Source: Syngnathus acus (taxonomy: Eukaryota > Chordata > Actinopteri > Syngnathiformes > Syngnathidae). Taken from it: a stretch of DNA of 64,000 nucleotides. Each line of letters opens with the position of its first letter. Position 1 is the stretch's first letter. Made by a program: the position numbers and the translations under genes. Location: the NCBI RefSeq assembly GCF_901709675.1, contig NC_051093.1:4671053-4735052 (forward strand), read 5' to 3'. A model generated the notes under the pieces. That model worked only from the letters and a program-made list of their open reading frames with translations. It did not search any database and had not been told where the DNA came from. Shown piece after piece: positions 52,510 to 64,000 of this stretch.

Positions 52510-54129
52510 ATGGACAGGTGGCCTTGCATGCCCGGCATCGTGGTGGGGCGAGTCCTTTTTCTCCTCCTGGTGCCCTTCGCTAATCATGCCTGGGGTGAGT
52601 CACTGACTTGGCGCCTCTTTGAAAGTGTAATAATAATAATGAAAACAATCTTGAGGCTCGGTACCTTAGTGGCTAGCACATATGCCTTGCAGCTTGGAGG
52701 TCAAGGTTTGAATCCAAGACAGGGACACGCAATGACTGATGTGGTGGTATTTTATAAGTTATTTTCTTAGGTGGTATTTTGTTTAAAAAGTTTGAGAACC
52801 ATTGCACCTGTGCTACCATGCTCATGAATTGCATTTCAGGGCAAAATCAATTTCTAGTTACTTTGTCGTGACAAAAGTTGAAAGGCGCATATTTTGCAAA
52901 GAAACACTGTAGCTTATCAAGGCATAATTACATTTCTTCTTTTTGATCTTGGTCTTGCCTTCCCCCCCGCGCCCTTATCACGTTGCACTTTTGTCCTCGC
53001 TAACGTGACTATTTGCTCTGGTGAATTATTGACTCCGGGACTTGGTGATTCGTTGTTTTTTGTTTTGTTTGCAGTTTCCCAAAAGTGGCTCAAGCAGAAA
53101 GTCATAGCTGCTGAACAGACAAATTTGATAGTTTACATGAGCGTTGTTGTTTTATTCATATAACAGCGTGGCTTTGATTCAGCTGACGAGAAGGTAGCAG
53201 CGCACTCCACATTCCTCAGCCTAACCTCCTCCTCCTCAAAGTGGTTACTGTGTAGTTTCGTGATGTCACTGAGTCATCACATGGTCGCTCACATGGATAA
53301 AAAAAAAAAAAGGAACAGAAGCAGTGCGGGTACAACCTAGCCAAGCGAGCAGAACATGCAGCACTTTCTTGTGAGATAAAATGGCAACAATAAACTACTG
53401 TGGTTGCCATGAAAAGATTTAGCTGACTTAGATAACAATGTAGCATGATTTCATTTCTCTCGCTTTCACTTTTTTTATAAATCATATTTTTTCTTTTCTT
53501 TCGACAGGGAACAACACTGTATCGAGTAACTTCAGATCACAAAATGCAACAGTAAGTGAAGGCCATTATTTTAAAAATAATACCTAACATGGGAAAATGG
53601 GTGTTTTTATTTATTCTATTTTTAAATGAATTTACTTATCAAAACTCAAAATTATTTTTTTCCAATTGTGTTTTCCAGGTCATAGGTCACATTAACGGTT
53701 GAAAAACATTCACGGTTGAAAAAGTTTTGAATTTTTTTTATCTTGGTCTCATTTTTTATCTCATCGAAACCTGGCATTTAACAGGGGTGTGTAGACTTTT
53801 TATCCCCACTAAAATTAAGGCTAAATCTAATTCCGTGTTATAGCGCCCCCTGTTGCTTGGGATTTTCCTTGACAACCTGACAAAGCATTTTCCATTTTTT
53901 TTCTTCTTTCTATTTCCAGGAGACTCACATTGCAGCCATAGTGGCCCCCACCGTCACATTGGGCCTCCTCGCCATAATCTTGGCAGTAACGGGCTGGCTG
54001 CTGTGCGTGGTAAAGAAAAAGCGTCAGACGGAAGGCGCGTACCGACCAAGCGCCGAGGAGCAGTGCGGCACTCGCAGCGTGGCCGCCACTGACATACTCA
54101 AGCTCCCCAAGGAGGAAAGACTAATTTGA
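52510..54129 (+). CDS. crb3: CRB3, Crumbs polarity protein
   Basis: Three exons: 52510-52594, 53508-53551 and 53920-54129. They give 112 residues, close to human CRB3. A signal peptide (VVGRVLFLLLVPFANHAWG) is followed by a very short ectodomain with two N-glycosylation sequons (NNT, NAT). One membrane span follows (IVAPTVTLGLLAIILAVTGW), then a cytoplasmic tail. The tail has the FERM-binding region (KKKRQTEGAYRPSAEEQCGT) and the C-terminal PDZ ligand ERLI, which bind EPB41L5/MPP5 (PALS1) and PAR6. It sets the apical membrane and tight junctions in epithelia. The ends KRQTEGxYRPSxEEQ and LPxEERLI match the family. AATAAA is at 54613-54618. The intron contains a tRNA-derived repeat and MITE remnants. 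Confidence 0.95.
52651..52730 (+). repeat. tRNA-derived SINE head in crb3 intron 1
   Basis: CTTAGTGGCTAGCACA (A-box-like) and GGTTTGAATCC (B-box-like) are about 35 bp apart. The body is short and decayed. It is not a functional tRNA: no cloverleaf was recognised. Confidence 0.5.
53843..53856 (-). promoter_or_regulatory. CTCF-like motif, reverse orientation, crb3 intron 2
   Basis: On the - strand GCAACAGGGGGCGC matches the CTCF core at 12 of 14 positions. Confidence 0.35.
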
Positions 54130-54612
54130 GGATCCTCTTTGTTGGGGGTCCCAGCTGAAAATCAACTTTTTCTTGAAAGCGGTCTTCAATCATTTTCCTC
54201 TGCACAAATGAAAGAGGAGCTCCAGTATTTTATCACTACCTAACGTTTTTCACTTGACGTGGCTTTAAACTTTTTTAGTGATATGTATTATGCACCATAT
54301 AGTAAAACAATACCTCAATGCCAGTGGTCATGGCAGAGCTAGAGGGGGGGCTGCGAGGGCACTGGCCTCCACTGAAATATCCTTGCATCCCCCCATGCAA
54401 CATTTCTACCCGTACCCCAAAGAGAACATTTAATCAACCTTTATTAGCATTTTTTTGAAGAAGTGCACTTGAACATTTTGTTACCCCAACACAATACTCA
54501 TCACAAGTCAATTTTAGTTTGAATCAACAGCTGTTTACACATGTAGGACATTTCATTTGATCAATTAGTGTCATGGTGTTGTCTGTTTTAAAGTTAATTT
54601 ATACCTTTGTCT

Positions 54613-54618
54613 AATAAA
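54613..54618 (+). terminator. crb3: crb3 polyadenylation signal
   Basis: AATAAA lies 484 bp after the crb3 stop, followed by a T/G-rich stretch (tgtatttgtacagtttgtct) as expected of a cleavage site. Confidence 0.6.
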
Positions 54619-54639
54619 GGATTGCTGTATTTGTACAGT

Positions 54640-55359
54640 TTGTCTTTTAATGCAAAAAAATCCTACTGAAAATTGCTAAGTCAAGTTAGGGTCATTTATT
54701 TTTTTAAATTTGGGTTATTTAACATGCAACCATGGCTGAACATTAAAACCTCCATGCTGAGAACCTCTCAGTGTGGCACAGATTAATTGCAATAAAAAGT
54801 AATATTAAATATTTTAAATTCAATGAATAAAATGGTGGAAAGCGGCAAACGACACGATAAAGACACAAGGACGCTAAAAGCGGCTTTTGAGTCAGATTTT
54901 GTTTTTAATGCTTCTCCAATGGAAATGCTTCACAGTTGAAACTCGCTTGCTTGGAAACAATGGTGGGGCGGGGGTACAAATGTGCGGGTTGAATCAGTGC
55001 TTTAACAACATAGCTTAAAACCACAAGCGTAACCTTCACTAGCGTCGCTAACACAACGGCTGAGTTCGAAACCACTCACTATATACTACTCAGTACTTTA
55101 TTCTACCAGTGGGCTCAAACCACCGGCCATTTAGTACACAGATTTTGTAGCGGAGCATGTACGACCCAATCAGTGAATAATTCCGAACCCAAATAATTAC
55201 TGTATTTTAACTGAGCTGCAAGTATGTAAACATTACTGAGTGTTTCCGAAAACAGCTAACGTCTAATAAAACACCAGCGCGAGGTGGAACTAAGATGGAA
55301 TGTTGAAGTGAAATGGTTAGTGAATGTTAGATAGGTTGGTTGAGGAGTTGGGGAGTTTT
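54640..55359. other. Spacer between crb3 and tubb4 3' ends
   Basis: Tail-to-tail genes; AT-rich, no supported ORF. The part near 54900-55359 is probably tubulin 3' UTR. Confidence 0.4.
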
Positions 55360-57550
<2,191 letters not shown>

Positions 57551-58527
57551 TTTGGGATGTGGGACGTGGAAGATTCGAGAAGATGAAGGAGAAGAGAAAC
57601 GACGAGGGATCACGGCTGCTCAATCGACGTCTGTTTCTTTCTGAGATGGATGCGACTCCTCCCTCTTGCAACGCTTCTACTGGAGGAAAGCGGTGGTGCA
57701 AGATGACGTCATCGTCATGGCAACCAAAGAGCGGAGGAGAAGAGGGCGGGGCCGCAGGGCCGTGGAAGTGCGAGATAGGGTGCGATGTCTGAGATGATCC
57801 TATTGTCTTCTTACGCACTCTGTCAGTTCTTTTTTTTTTCAATCTATCTATCTTTTTTTTTCTTTTTCTTTTTGAAACATTGTTTAAAAATAACCCAAAC
57901 CCTTGATCGAAACTTTTAAAAATAGAACACATTTCTGGATGCCACCCAATCAAACAAATTCTAACTGACCACATTATTAGGTACACCTTAGATTCAATAC
58001 AAGGAGATGTATGACATTATTTGACTTTGCAAGGACAAAATGAAAAAGAAAATGATCTCAATAAACTGAGTATTTCAGTTTATTGAGATCATTTTCTTTT
58101 TAATCCCCTGGGGGTCATTGATATAAACGATGTTTTTTTTTTTTTTATCTATCACTGCTCTAAATAAAATAAAAAAAACAGAAATGGAGTTAGCCCACTC
58201 TAGTTCTCAATTCTCTTAGCAACCAAACTTGTTTTGAAAGCAACTGTGTAATGAATTAATTAGGGTGAATAACTGCTAATGTGGCGTGTCGATTCTGCGA
58301 ACAGCAACAAAAAGCGTTGAGATCCTGCATGATTGCATTCCTCATTTGTACAAAGTAACCAGCCAGCAACCAGCCAATGACGCTCAACTTCCTGCTTCTA
58401 ACATTTTTGTATTGTTGTCTGACTGCGTCCCTCAGCGACACCCACACAACCCTCTTTGCAACAGAGCAGGATACAACTTTCAGAATCATGTGGGAATCTC
58501 AGAGAACTTTTTAAACTTAGGTGGACC
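57551..58527. other. Divergent spacer between tubb4 and TRIM B
   Basis: The tubulin promoter is at 57551-57800. CACATTATTAGGTACACCTT at 57971-57990 is a lone relative of the foldback array motif. A 27-bp perfect hairpin follows at 58043-58101. Confidence 0.5.
58043..58101. repeat. Perfect 27-bp inverted repeat with 5-base loop
   Basis: The arms 58043-58069 and 58075-58101 are perfectly complementary around GTATT. The arm core is ATGATCTCAATAAACTGA. Confidence 0.9.
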
Positions 58528-60679
58528 ATGTCACTTTCGGAGGAAGATCTCACCTGCCCCATCTGCCATGAAATCTTCTCTGACCCGGTGGTGCTGTCAT
58601 GCAGCCACAGCTTCTGCAGGACATGTCAAGAGCGCTGCTGGGACGCGCGTCTTCATGAGTGTCCCATCTGTCGCAGGAAGAGCTCCAAGTCCAGCCACTT
58701 CCCTAACCTGGCCCTGAAGAACATCTGCGAGGCCGTGGTCTCCCGCAAAGAGATGGAAGCTGAGGAGGAGAGGCTGATGTGTCCCCTGCACAGAGAGAAG
58801 TTTAAACTTTTCTGTCTGGAGGACAAGGAGCCCATCTGCGTCGTGTGCCACTGCTCCATGGCGCACAAGGACCACCAGTGCTCACCTGTAGAAGAGGCGA
58901 CGACAGACTGCAAGGTAAGGCGGCAGGGTGTGAACCCCCACCATGGTTACACTGTTACAAAAGAAACTTAAAGACAAGAATCAGGAGTGGGAAGTTTCCA
59001 TAGAAAGAAAAAAATAGAAAAAAAATATTTCTGCAATAGCTTGTGCGTGTCGGACAAGAACAAGGCCGCAAAGTAATTCAATAAGTAACCATGCAAACAC
59101 TTCCATGTAGAATGCTGTTCTTCGAGTCTGTCCAACGCTCTGAACAATTCCAACCAGTCCAAAGTTTAACACCGTATGCTAGCTCATCACTTTCTGGTTG
59201 GTTTTTCCAGAAGAAAATGAACAAGTCCCTCAAGAGCCTGGAAGACAAATTGAGCAAGCTGAATACCATCCAAAAGTCCTCCACCGACATGTTTAAGTAC
59301 ATCAAAGTGAGTTGGTCTAATTTTAAGAATGGATTAAAATGAAATTAAAAAAATAAAATCATTGATATTTTGATTAATAAAACCCTACAGCACTATTAGA
59401 AGTAGAGAATATAATTTTGCAGTCCAATTCTGGGACATGTTTGCCATACCTGAGCGCTAATCACTTTTACAAATCGATGACGGACCAACTGAGGTATTTC
59501 CTCTTCTAGGAACAGGCAGCGGCCACACAACGTCGGATCCGGGGTCAGTTCGAGCAGCTCCGTCAAATGCTGGATCGGGAGGAGGAGGCCCGGCTGGCGG
59601 CGGTCAAGCGGGAGGAAGAGGAGATAGGGGCCAAGATGAAGGCGATTTCGGCCGAGATGATGTCGTTGGCGGAACACATCCAAGTCGTGCGCCAGCTTCT
59701 GGAGGAAGACGACATGGTCTTGTTGAAGGTCTGTCGGTGAAAGCGCTGAGAGATCAGCATTCAAAAATGATGTTGAAAGAAAAACAACTTCCATTATACA
59801 CGTTGAGTCACTCTTTTCTTTTCACAGAACTTTAAAGATAATGAGAAAAGGTACGGAATCATTTGGGTCTGACGTAATTGTTGACATTTGAAAACAGGAG
59901 TGTGATTGTGTGACGACAGAAGCACAACATTGGGCTCCGACAACATGAGTGGTGTTCTTATCGATGTGACCAACCATCTCTCCAACCTCAAGTACAGAGT
60001 GTGGGAAAAAATGCTGGAACATATTGATTATAGTAAGTGTGTGTGTGTGTGTGTGTGTGTTGAAAGAAACTTCCATTTCATTTCCTGCCTTTCAGCCCCG
60101 GTGACCTTGGACCCAAACACAGCACACCCTTGCCTCATCCTGTCCGACGACCTCACTTCCTGCCACTATACCGACCAAATGAACTCTTGCCCTGACAACC
60201 CGGAGCGCTTCCACCTGAGCGCCGAGGTGGTCGGCGCCACGGCACTGGGCTCGGGCAGCCATCGCTGGGTGGTGCAGACTGAAAGCAACCAAGACTGGCT
60301 CCTGGGCGTGGCTTCCTCATCCATCCCCAGGAACGCCGAGGTCAACGCCAGACCCGAGAACGGCTTCTGGACTTTGTGCTTTAGGGATGGCCAGGTCAAG
60401 GCCATGACCTCCCCACCGAGACGGCTGGCTGTGTCCAAGACGCCGAAGCGAATCAAAGTGCACGTGGATTACGACAAAGGCACCGTGATGTTTTGGGACG
60501 CCGATGACGATTCGCTGATTCACGCTTACGAGCACACCTTTAATGAAACGCTGCTTCCTTATTTTTACACGCAAAGCTGCCATCCGTTAAAGATTCTTCC
60601 GGAGAAGGGGGCTTGTCACTATGCTGAGGCAATGAAACCTCGATTGGAACTTCTCAACTTAAATTTGCATTCTGATTAA
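58528..60679 (+). CDS. TRIM35-like RING/B-box/coiled-coil/B30.2 E3 ubiquitin ligase (second copy)
   Basis: Six exons: 58528-58914, 59211-59306, 59510-59728, 59828-59850, 59920-60032 and 60096-60679. They give 473 residues. The RING is at about residues 10-50 (CPICHEIFSDPVVLSCSHSF...CPICRRK) and the B-box at about 85-119 (CPLHREKFKLFCLEDKEPIC...HKDHQCSP). The coiled coil is encoded by the 96- and 219-bp exons. The 23-bp exon 4 is the same device as in the TRIM gene at 3.7-6.3 kb. PRY-SPRY follows (LDPNTAHPCLILSDDLTSC, SHRWVVQTESNQDWLLGVAS, ENGFWTLCFRDGQVKAM). It starts at the first ATG in frame; unlike the other copy it has no long tail before the RING. AATAAA at 60924-60929 is a candidate polyadenylation signal. 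A (TG)n repeat lies in intron 5. Family role: E3 ligase; substrate unknown. Confidence 0.93.
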
Positions 60680-61094
60680 AATTCAATTCTATTAGTATCT
60701 TCCATTCAACTTCTATAAAGTCTGCTTTTTCATGTCGGGAAGGGACTCTGCAGGCCTGCACTATTTTTGCACCTTTAAAAAAAATGCACATAATGCCAAG
60801 CTCAGACAGTTATTAAAATACAAATTGCATTATTGCTGTTGTACACACGAGGGCGCTATGTCAAATGAACTTTGTATTTTGCTGTCATTAAGGTACAAGT
60901 ATCCAAACACAATCACACTTTAAAATAAAGGGAATATTTATCTCCACAGTTGAACGTGTCTGATCTGGTTCCAGGTGGACAGAATATTATCTAGGACCCT
61001 ATCACAATTTTTTTTTTTCCATCAGGCATGTGTTTTTATATCCACTATATAACTGACTAGCAAGAGCAAATTTAGGGCCTGATGTAAAAATGTT
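60680..61094. other. Convergent 3' spacer between TRIM B and the GPCR
   Basis: It contains the TRIM B 3' UTR. Nothing else is recognised. Confidence 0.5.
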
Positions 61095-62039
61095 CTAGTT
61101 AGCCAGATGGCTTCTGCGCAGGTGTTGTTTTGTCTTTCTCCTGGGGGACACAGGGGCACCACTTGCGGACACAAACGTCCGGCAGGAAGGGGACCTTGTC
61201 CAGGCGACATAGATAGACCAGAGGCTGGATAGTGCTGCTGATGTTAGGAAGGAGAACCCGATGGGTTGCACGTAGCAGCGGAAGACGTCGGGAGAGTAGT
61301 AGTCCTCGAAGGGGAACAGGGCCACGGGCGGCAAGTAGTTGACCACGATGATGCAAAGGATGGACAGCACGATCTTGAACGCCTTCCTCTTCATGGGCCG
61401 CATGTCGTCCTTCCCGACGCCGCCAGACTTCTTCAGGGCCCACAGGATGCTGGCGTTGCACACCACCATCCAGGTGAAGGTGGCCAGGATCTCACCGGTG
61501 AAAACCTTCTCAAAGTCGGGCAGGCCGCCCACCGTCTTGGCGGCGGAGTAGGCGAAGGTGAGTCCGAAGACCAAGACGGACAGACTCAAGCGGTACTCGA
61601 CGTGTTTGAATCGGCCGAATGCCAGCGGGAAGACGACGGCTAAGAAGCGGTCCAGACAGATGCAGGACAGGAAGAGAGGCCCGCTTGTGTCCTTCACCCC
61701 GTAGGAGAACTTGAGGGCGGACCACACCTCCTTGCTGTGCCAGTGGTAGAGGTTAAGGAAGCTGATGGGCGTCATGGAGCCAAAGTAGGCGTCCATGAAG
61801 GCCAGGGAGCCCAGGTAAATGTCGGACGTGGTGGACTCTTTGCGGTTGCGCACCAGCACGGCGATGACCAGCAAGTTGGCGGGGATGCCCACCACCACGT
61901 TGATGCACTGCAGCGTCAGGTCGTACAGGATGCCCTCCACTTGGGAGTCGCAGCCGTCGAACACGCTGAAAGGTTTCGCCGTCTGGTTGTCTCCCATTGT
62001 CTCGTTTGCCAGCGTCAGCCAGGATGCATTGGCGGCCAT
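61095..62039 (-). CDS. P2Y-like class A orphan GPCR, apparent frameshift in TM7
   Basis: A single exon opens at ATG 62037-62039. TM1 (CINVVVGIPANLLVIAVLV), TM2 (IYLGSLAFMDAYFGS), TM3 ending CLDRFLAVVFPL (DRF for DRY), TM4, TM5 and TM6 (IVLSILCIIVVNYLPPVALF) are clear. Sequons NAS, NET and NQT lie in the N-terminus. In the open frame TM7 degenerates after PIGFS. The frame one base away continues NISSTIQPLVYLCR, a proper TM7 PxxY-type end, with a Cys-rich tail (WCPCVPQEKDK) to a stop at 61099. Either one base is missing near 61245 or the gene is damaged. There is no Cys at the TM3 start or in extracellular loop 2. Cys residues are present in the N-terminus and loop 3, as in P2Y receptors. Ligand unknown. 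Confidence 0.75.
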   Translation of the reverse strand: MAANASWLTLANETMGDNQTAKPFSVFDGCDSQVEGILYDLTLQCINVVVGIPANLLVIAVLVRNRKESTTSDIYLGSLAFMDAYFGSMTPISFLNLYHWHSKEVWSALKFSYGVKDTSGPLFLSCICLDRFLAVVFPLAFGRFKHVEYRLSLSVLVFGLTFAYSAAKTVGGLPDFEKVFTGEILATFTWMVVCNASILWALKKSGGVGKDDMRPMKRKAFKIVLSILCIIVVNYLPPVALFPFEDYYSPDVFRCYVQPIGFSFLTSAALSSLWSIYVAWTRSPSCRTFVSASGAPVSPRRKTKQHLRRSHLAN

Positions 62040-62915
62040 GGCGGTGGACTAGGATGGGAGAAGAGTGCAGTGGTATATGGGATTGAAAAAGTCTACACAC
62101 CCCAGGTTCCTGCAGTGTATTCAAAGTGCCTCTGATTAAACCTAAATAAAAGTTCAGTTGTTTTATTGTGCTATCCTGGATCCTACTAGAACCGCTGAAC
62201 ATTATTTGGGTTTAAACAATGCCACTTTATGTGTCAACATGTCATCAAGATATTTGCAGTGGTGCAAATGTTGAGCAAAAGAAGACTGGTCCTCTGCAAA
62301 CTGAGAACTTTAGCAACACGTAAACATGTTCGAAACCCCATCAGGGCTTTGTCTTCTCCTCAGGCTGTTATCTTGTTATTGTCACTTTGCGGAGCCTCCG
62401 CTGGGACCCAGTCTCTGTTTTCGGGGACGTCTCCATCACTCGGGACCACTCACGCTTCAAGCTACGCCCATTCTGAGATGAATAAAAGGACGGCTGTCGG
62501 CATGTAAATGGCCTGCTTCGCCAACTTATGATCAGACCTGGACAAGTTTTTACGTGGAGTCTAAGGAATGCCTTTTTGTTTTTAGTTTTTTAGGGGGGGG
62601 GGGGGGGGCCCTCTACTGAGAAACCAGTTGATGTCCTAATGGTTTTTTTTGGGGTTTTTTTTTTTAGAAACAAAGTGTTCGTGCACCTATGAAGGGCTGG
62701 CCGTTCTCTCTGCGGATTGTTTTCCCTCGGGGACTCTCGTGGGACTAATCACACAGACAGAAGATTTGTCTCCTGAGATGTAACGTGAAATCAATTGTGG
62801 TTTTACGCGAGGAAAATAAACGTGCATTTTAAAAATATGCATGCCTGGTCTTATGATTCTGATTTTGTATTTATTCATTTTTTTAGTTTAACTGCAAGTG
62901 TGTCTTCTTTTTTAA

Positions 62916-62954
<39 letters not shown>

Positions 62955-64000
62955 CTAATACCAAATATACTTTAATGTACATGGCATATTTTGGCAACGA
63001 CACAATAAATATTAAATTCGCAATAAATACTTGTACATTACTGCTGTCATGATTTTTGCCCCAATTTAACAAAACATTATATAATCTAAAATTTAATCTC
63101 TATATTTGAGAGGGGATCTTAATACTAGTAATAAATACTACATTTCTATATGTTAGTACAGTACTGGTGGTTTCAACAATGTATAAAATATTATATAACA
63201 TCAGCCATCTTGGATACTCATTAAATTCATAATATACAATATATACATATATTAGTAGGGTATTACGAGGAACCCATTGGATTTCTATTTGTCTTCACAA
63301 AATAGTTAAATATACTGTAAATATAACCCGCAAAAACACCTAAGCAAATGAAAAATTGGGACGAAAGGATGCATGATTTGATCATTAAAAACAAAAAAAA
63401 CGCACCAGAAAAACAATGTACACAAATCTGCAAAACTTTGATAATCTTGTTACTTACCAGTGTGAATTAAAGTTGTTTGCGAAACAGCAGGCGGGATGTG
63501 GCCTCAGTCAAAATTGTGTTGGGGTGAGTTGGGCTTTCTTCCATTTATAAAAGGTGATCAGTAGGGGAGGATCTTCGGGCTCTTTCTAACATCCCGAGGT
63601 CCTCAACATGTTTATCACGTGACCTATTTATCGGCACCGTTGTCTTTCTTCAGTGGAGGCTGAAAGAGAGGTAGGTGAGTTGCAGAAGAGATATTAACAT
63701 ACTTTTAATACCATGCTGCTGGATGTTGTCAAACATGCCGACTCCGTGAAAGTGGATTATATGGATGATGACTCATTTACTGGTCTGCCATTGTAAAGTT
63801 AAAATTTTTCATTTCCAAAACCAATACGCTGCAATTTCATTTAATTGCATGAACTTCACGATTCAAAATTAAGCTCTTTATTGGAATATATTCCAAAGCA
63901 CTTGTCTTACGACAACCAAAAATAGCCATTTATCTTTTTTCTTAAAAAAAACAAAATTAAATCCCAAGATGTTTTCAAAATGCACTAAATAGCTTTCGAC
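62040..64000. other. GPCR upstream flank and AT-rich intergenic DNA
   Basis: A partial MITE end (GATTGAAAAAGTCTACACAC) is near 62082. There is a G run at 62594-62608 and a T run near 62920-62949. No exon is supported up to the window end. Confidence 0.4.

Noticed and set aside
52651-52730. Possible tRNA gene
   Set aside because: A- and B-box-like sequences exist but no cloverleaf was recognised and the B box is GGTTTGAATCC; better explained as a SINE head.
62795-63072. ORFs with poly-Phe or poly-Lys on either strand
   Set aside because: They arise from a long T run and have no other coding character.

Overview
The window looks like nuclear DNA of a teleost fish. Its genes are short-intron, multi-exon vertebrate genes with GT-AG splice sites, and the spacers hold fish-type repeats: L2/CR1-like LINEs, tRNA-derived SINEs, Tc1/mariner-like and hAT-like MITEs. 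All exon coordinates below were read by hand from splice signals and reading-frame continuity. Every reconstructed coding sequence is a whole number of codons and ends in a stop.

Layout from the left. 1-3.4 kb is a nest of LINE pieces, LTRs and a MITE. 3.7-6.3 kb (-) is a TRIM35-like ubiquitin ligase. 7.9-9.4 kb (-) is gipc1. 10.4-12.9 kb and 14.3-17.0 kb (-) are two tandem PIM-like kinase genes with identical kinase exon sizes and unusual lysine-rich N-terminal repeats. 19.1-20.7 kb (-) is dnajb1, with a heat-shock element upstream. 21.2-28.2 kb is a 7-kb inverted-repeat (foldback) element whose core is 12 head-to-tail copies of an exactly 356-bp unit. 29.7-32.0 kb (+) is tecr. 33.1-37.2 kb (-) is samd1. 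42.0-47.9 kb (-) is prkaca, with two first exons. 49.4-50.7 kb (-) is asf1b. 52.5-54.1 kb (+) is crb3. 55.4-57.6 kb (-) is a class-IV beta-tubulin. 58.5-60.7 kb (+) is a second TRIM35-like gene. 61.1-62.0 kb (-) is a P2Y-like orphan GPCR with an apparent frameshift in TM7. The last 2 kb is AT-rich intergenic DNA.

The order gipc1-dnajb1-tecr, then samd1-prkaca-asf1b, then crb3-tubb4 matches gene neighbours I know from human 19p13.12 and 19p13.3. This is therefore an old conserved block into which the PIM-like kinases, TRIM genes and the satellite-bearing element have been placed. The genes are mostly unrelated housekeeping or signalling genes rather than a pathway. The most unusual feature is the foldback element with its composite hairpin array, sitting about 150 bp beyond the dnajb1 heat-shock element. 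Next are the second prkaca first exon, the repeat-tailed PIM-like kinases, and the GPCR that lacks the usual disulfide cysteines.
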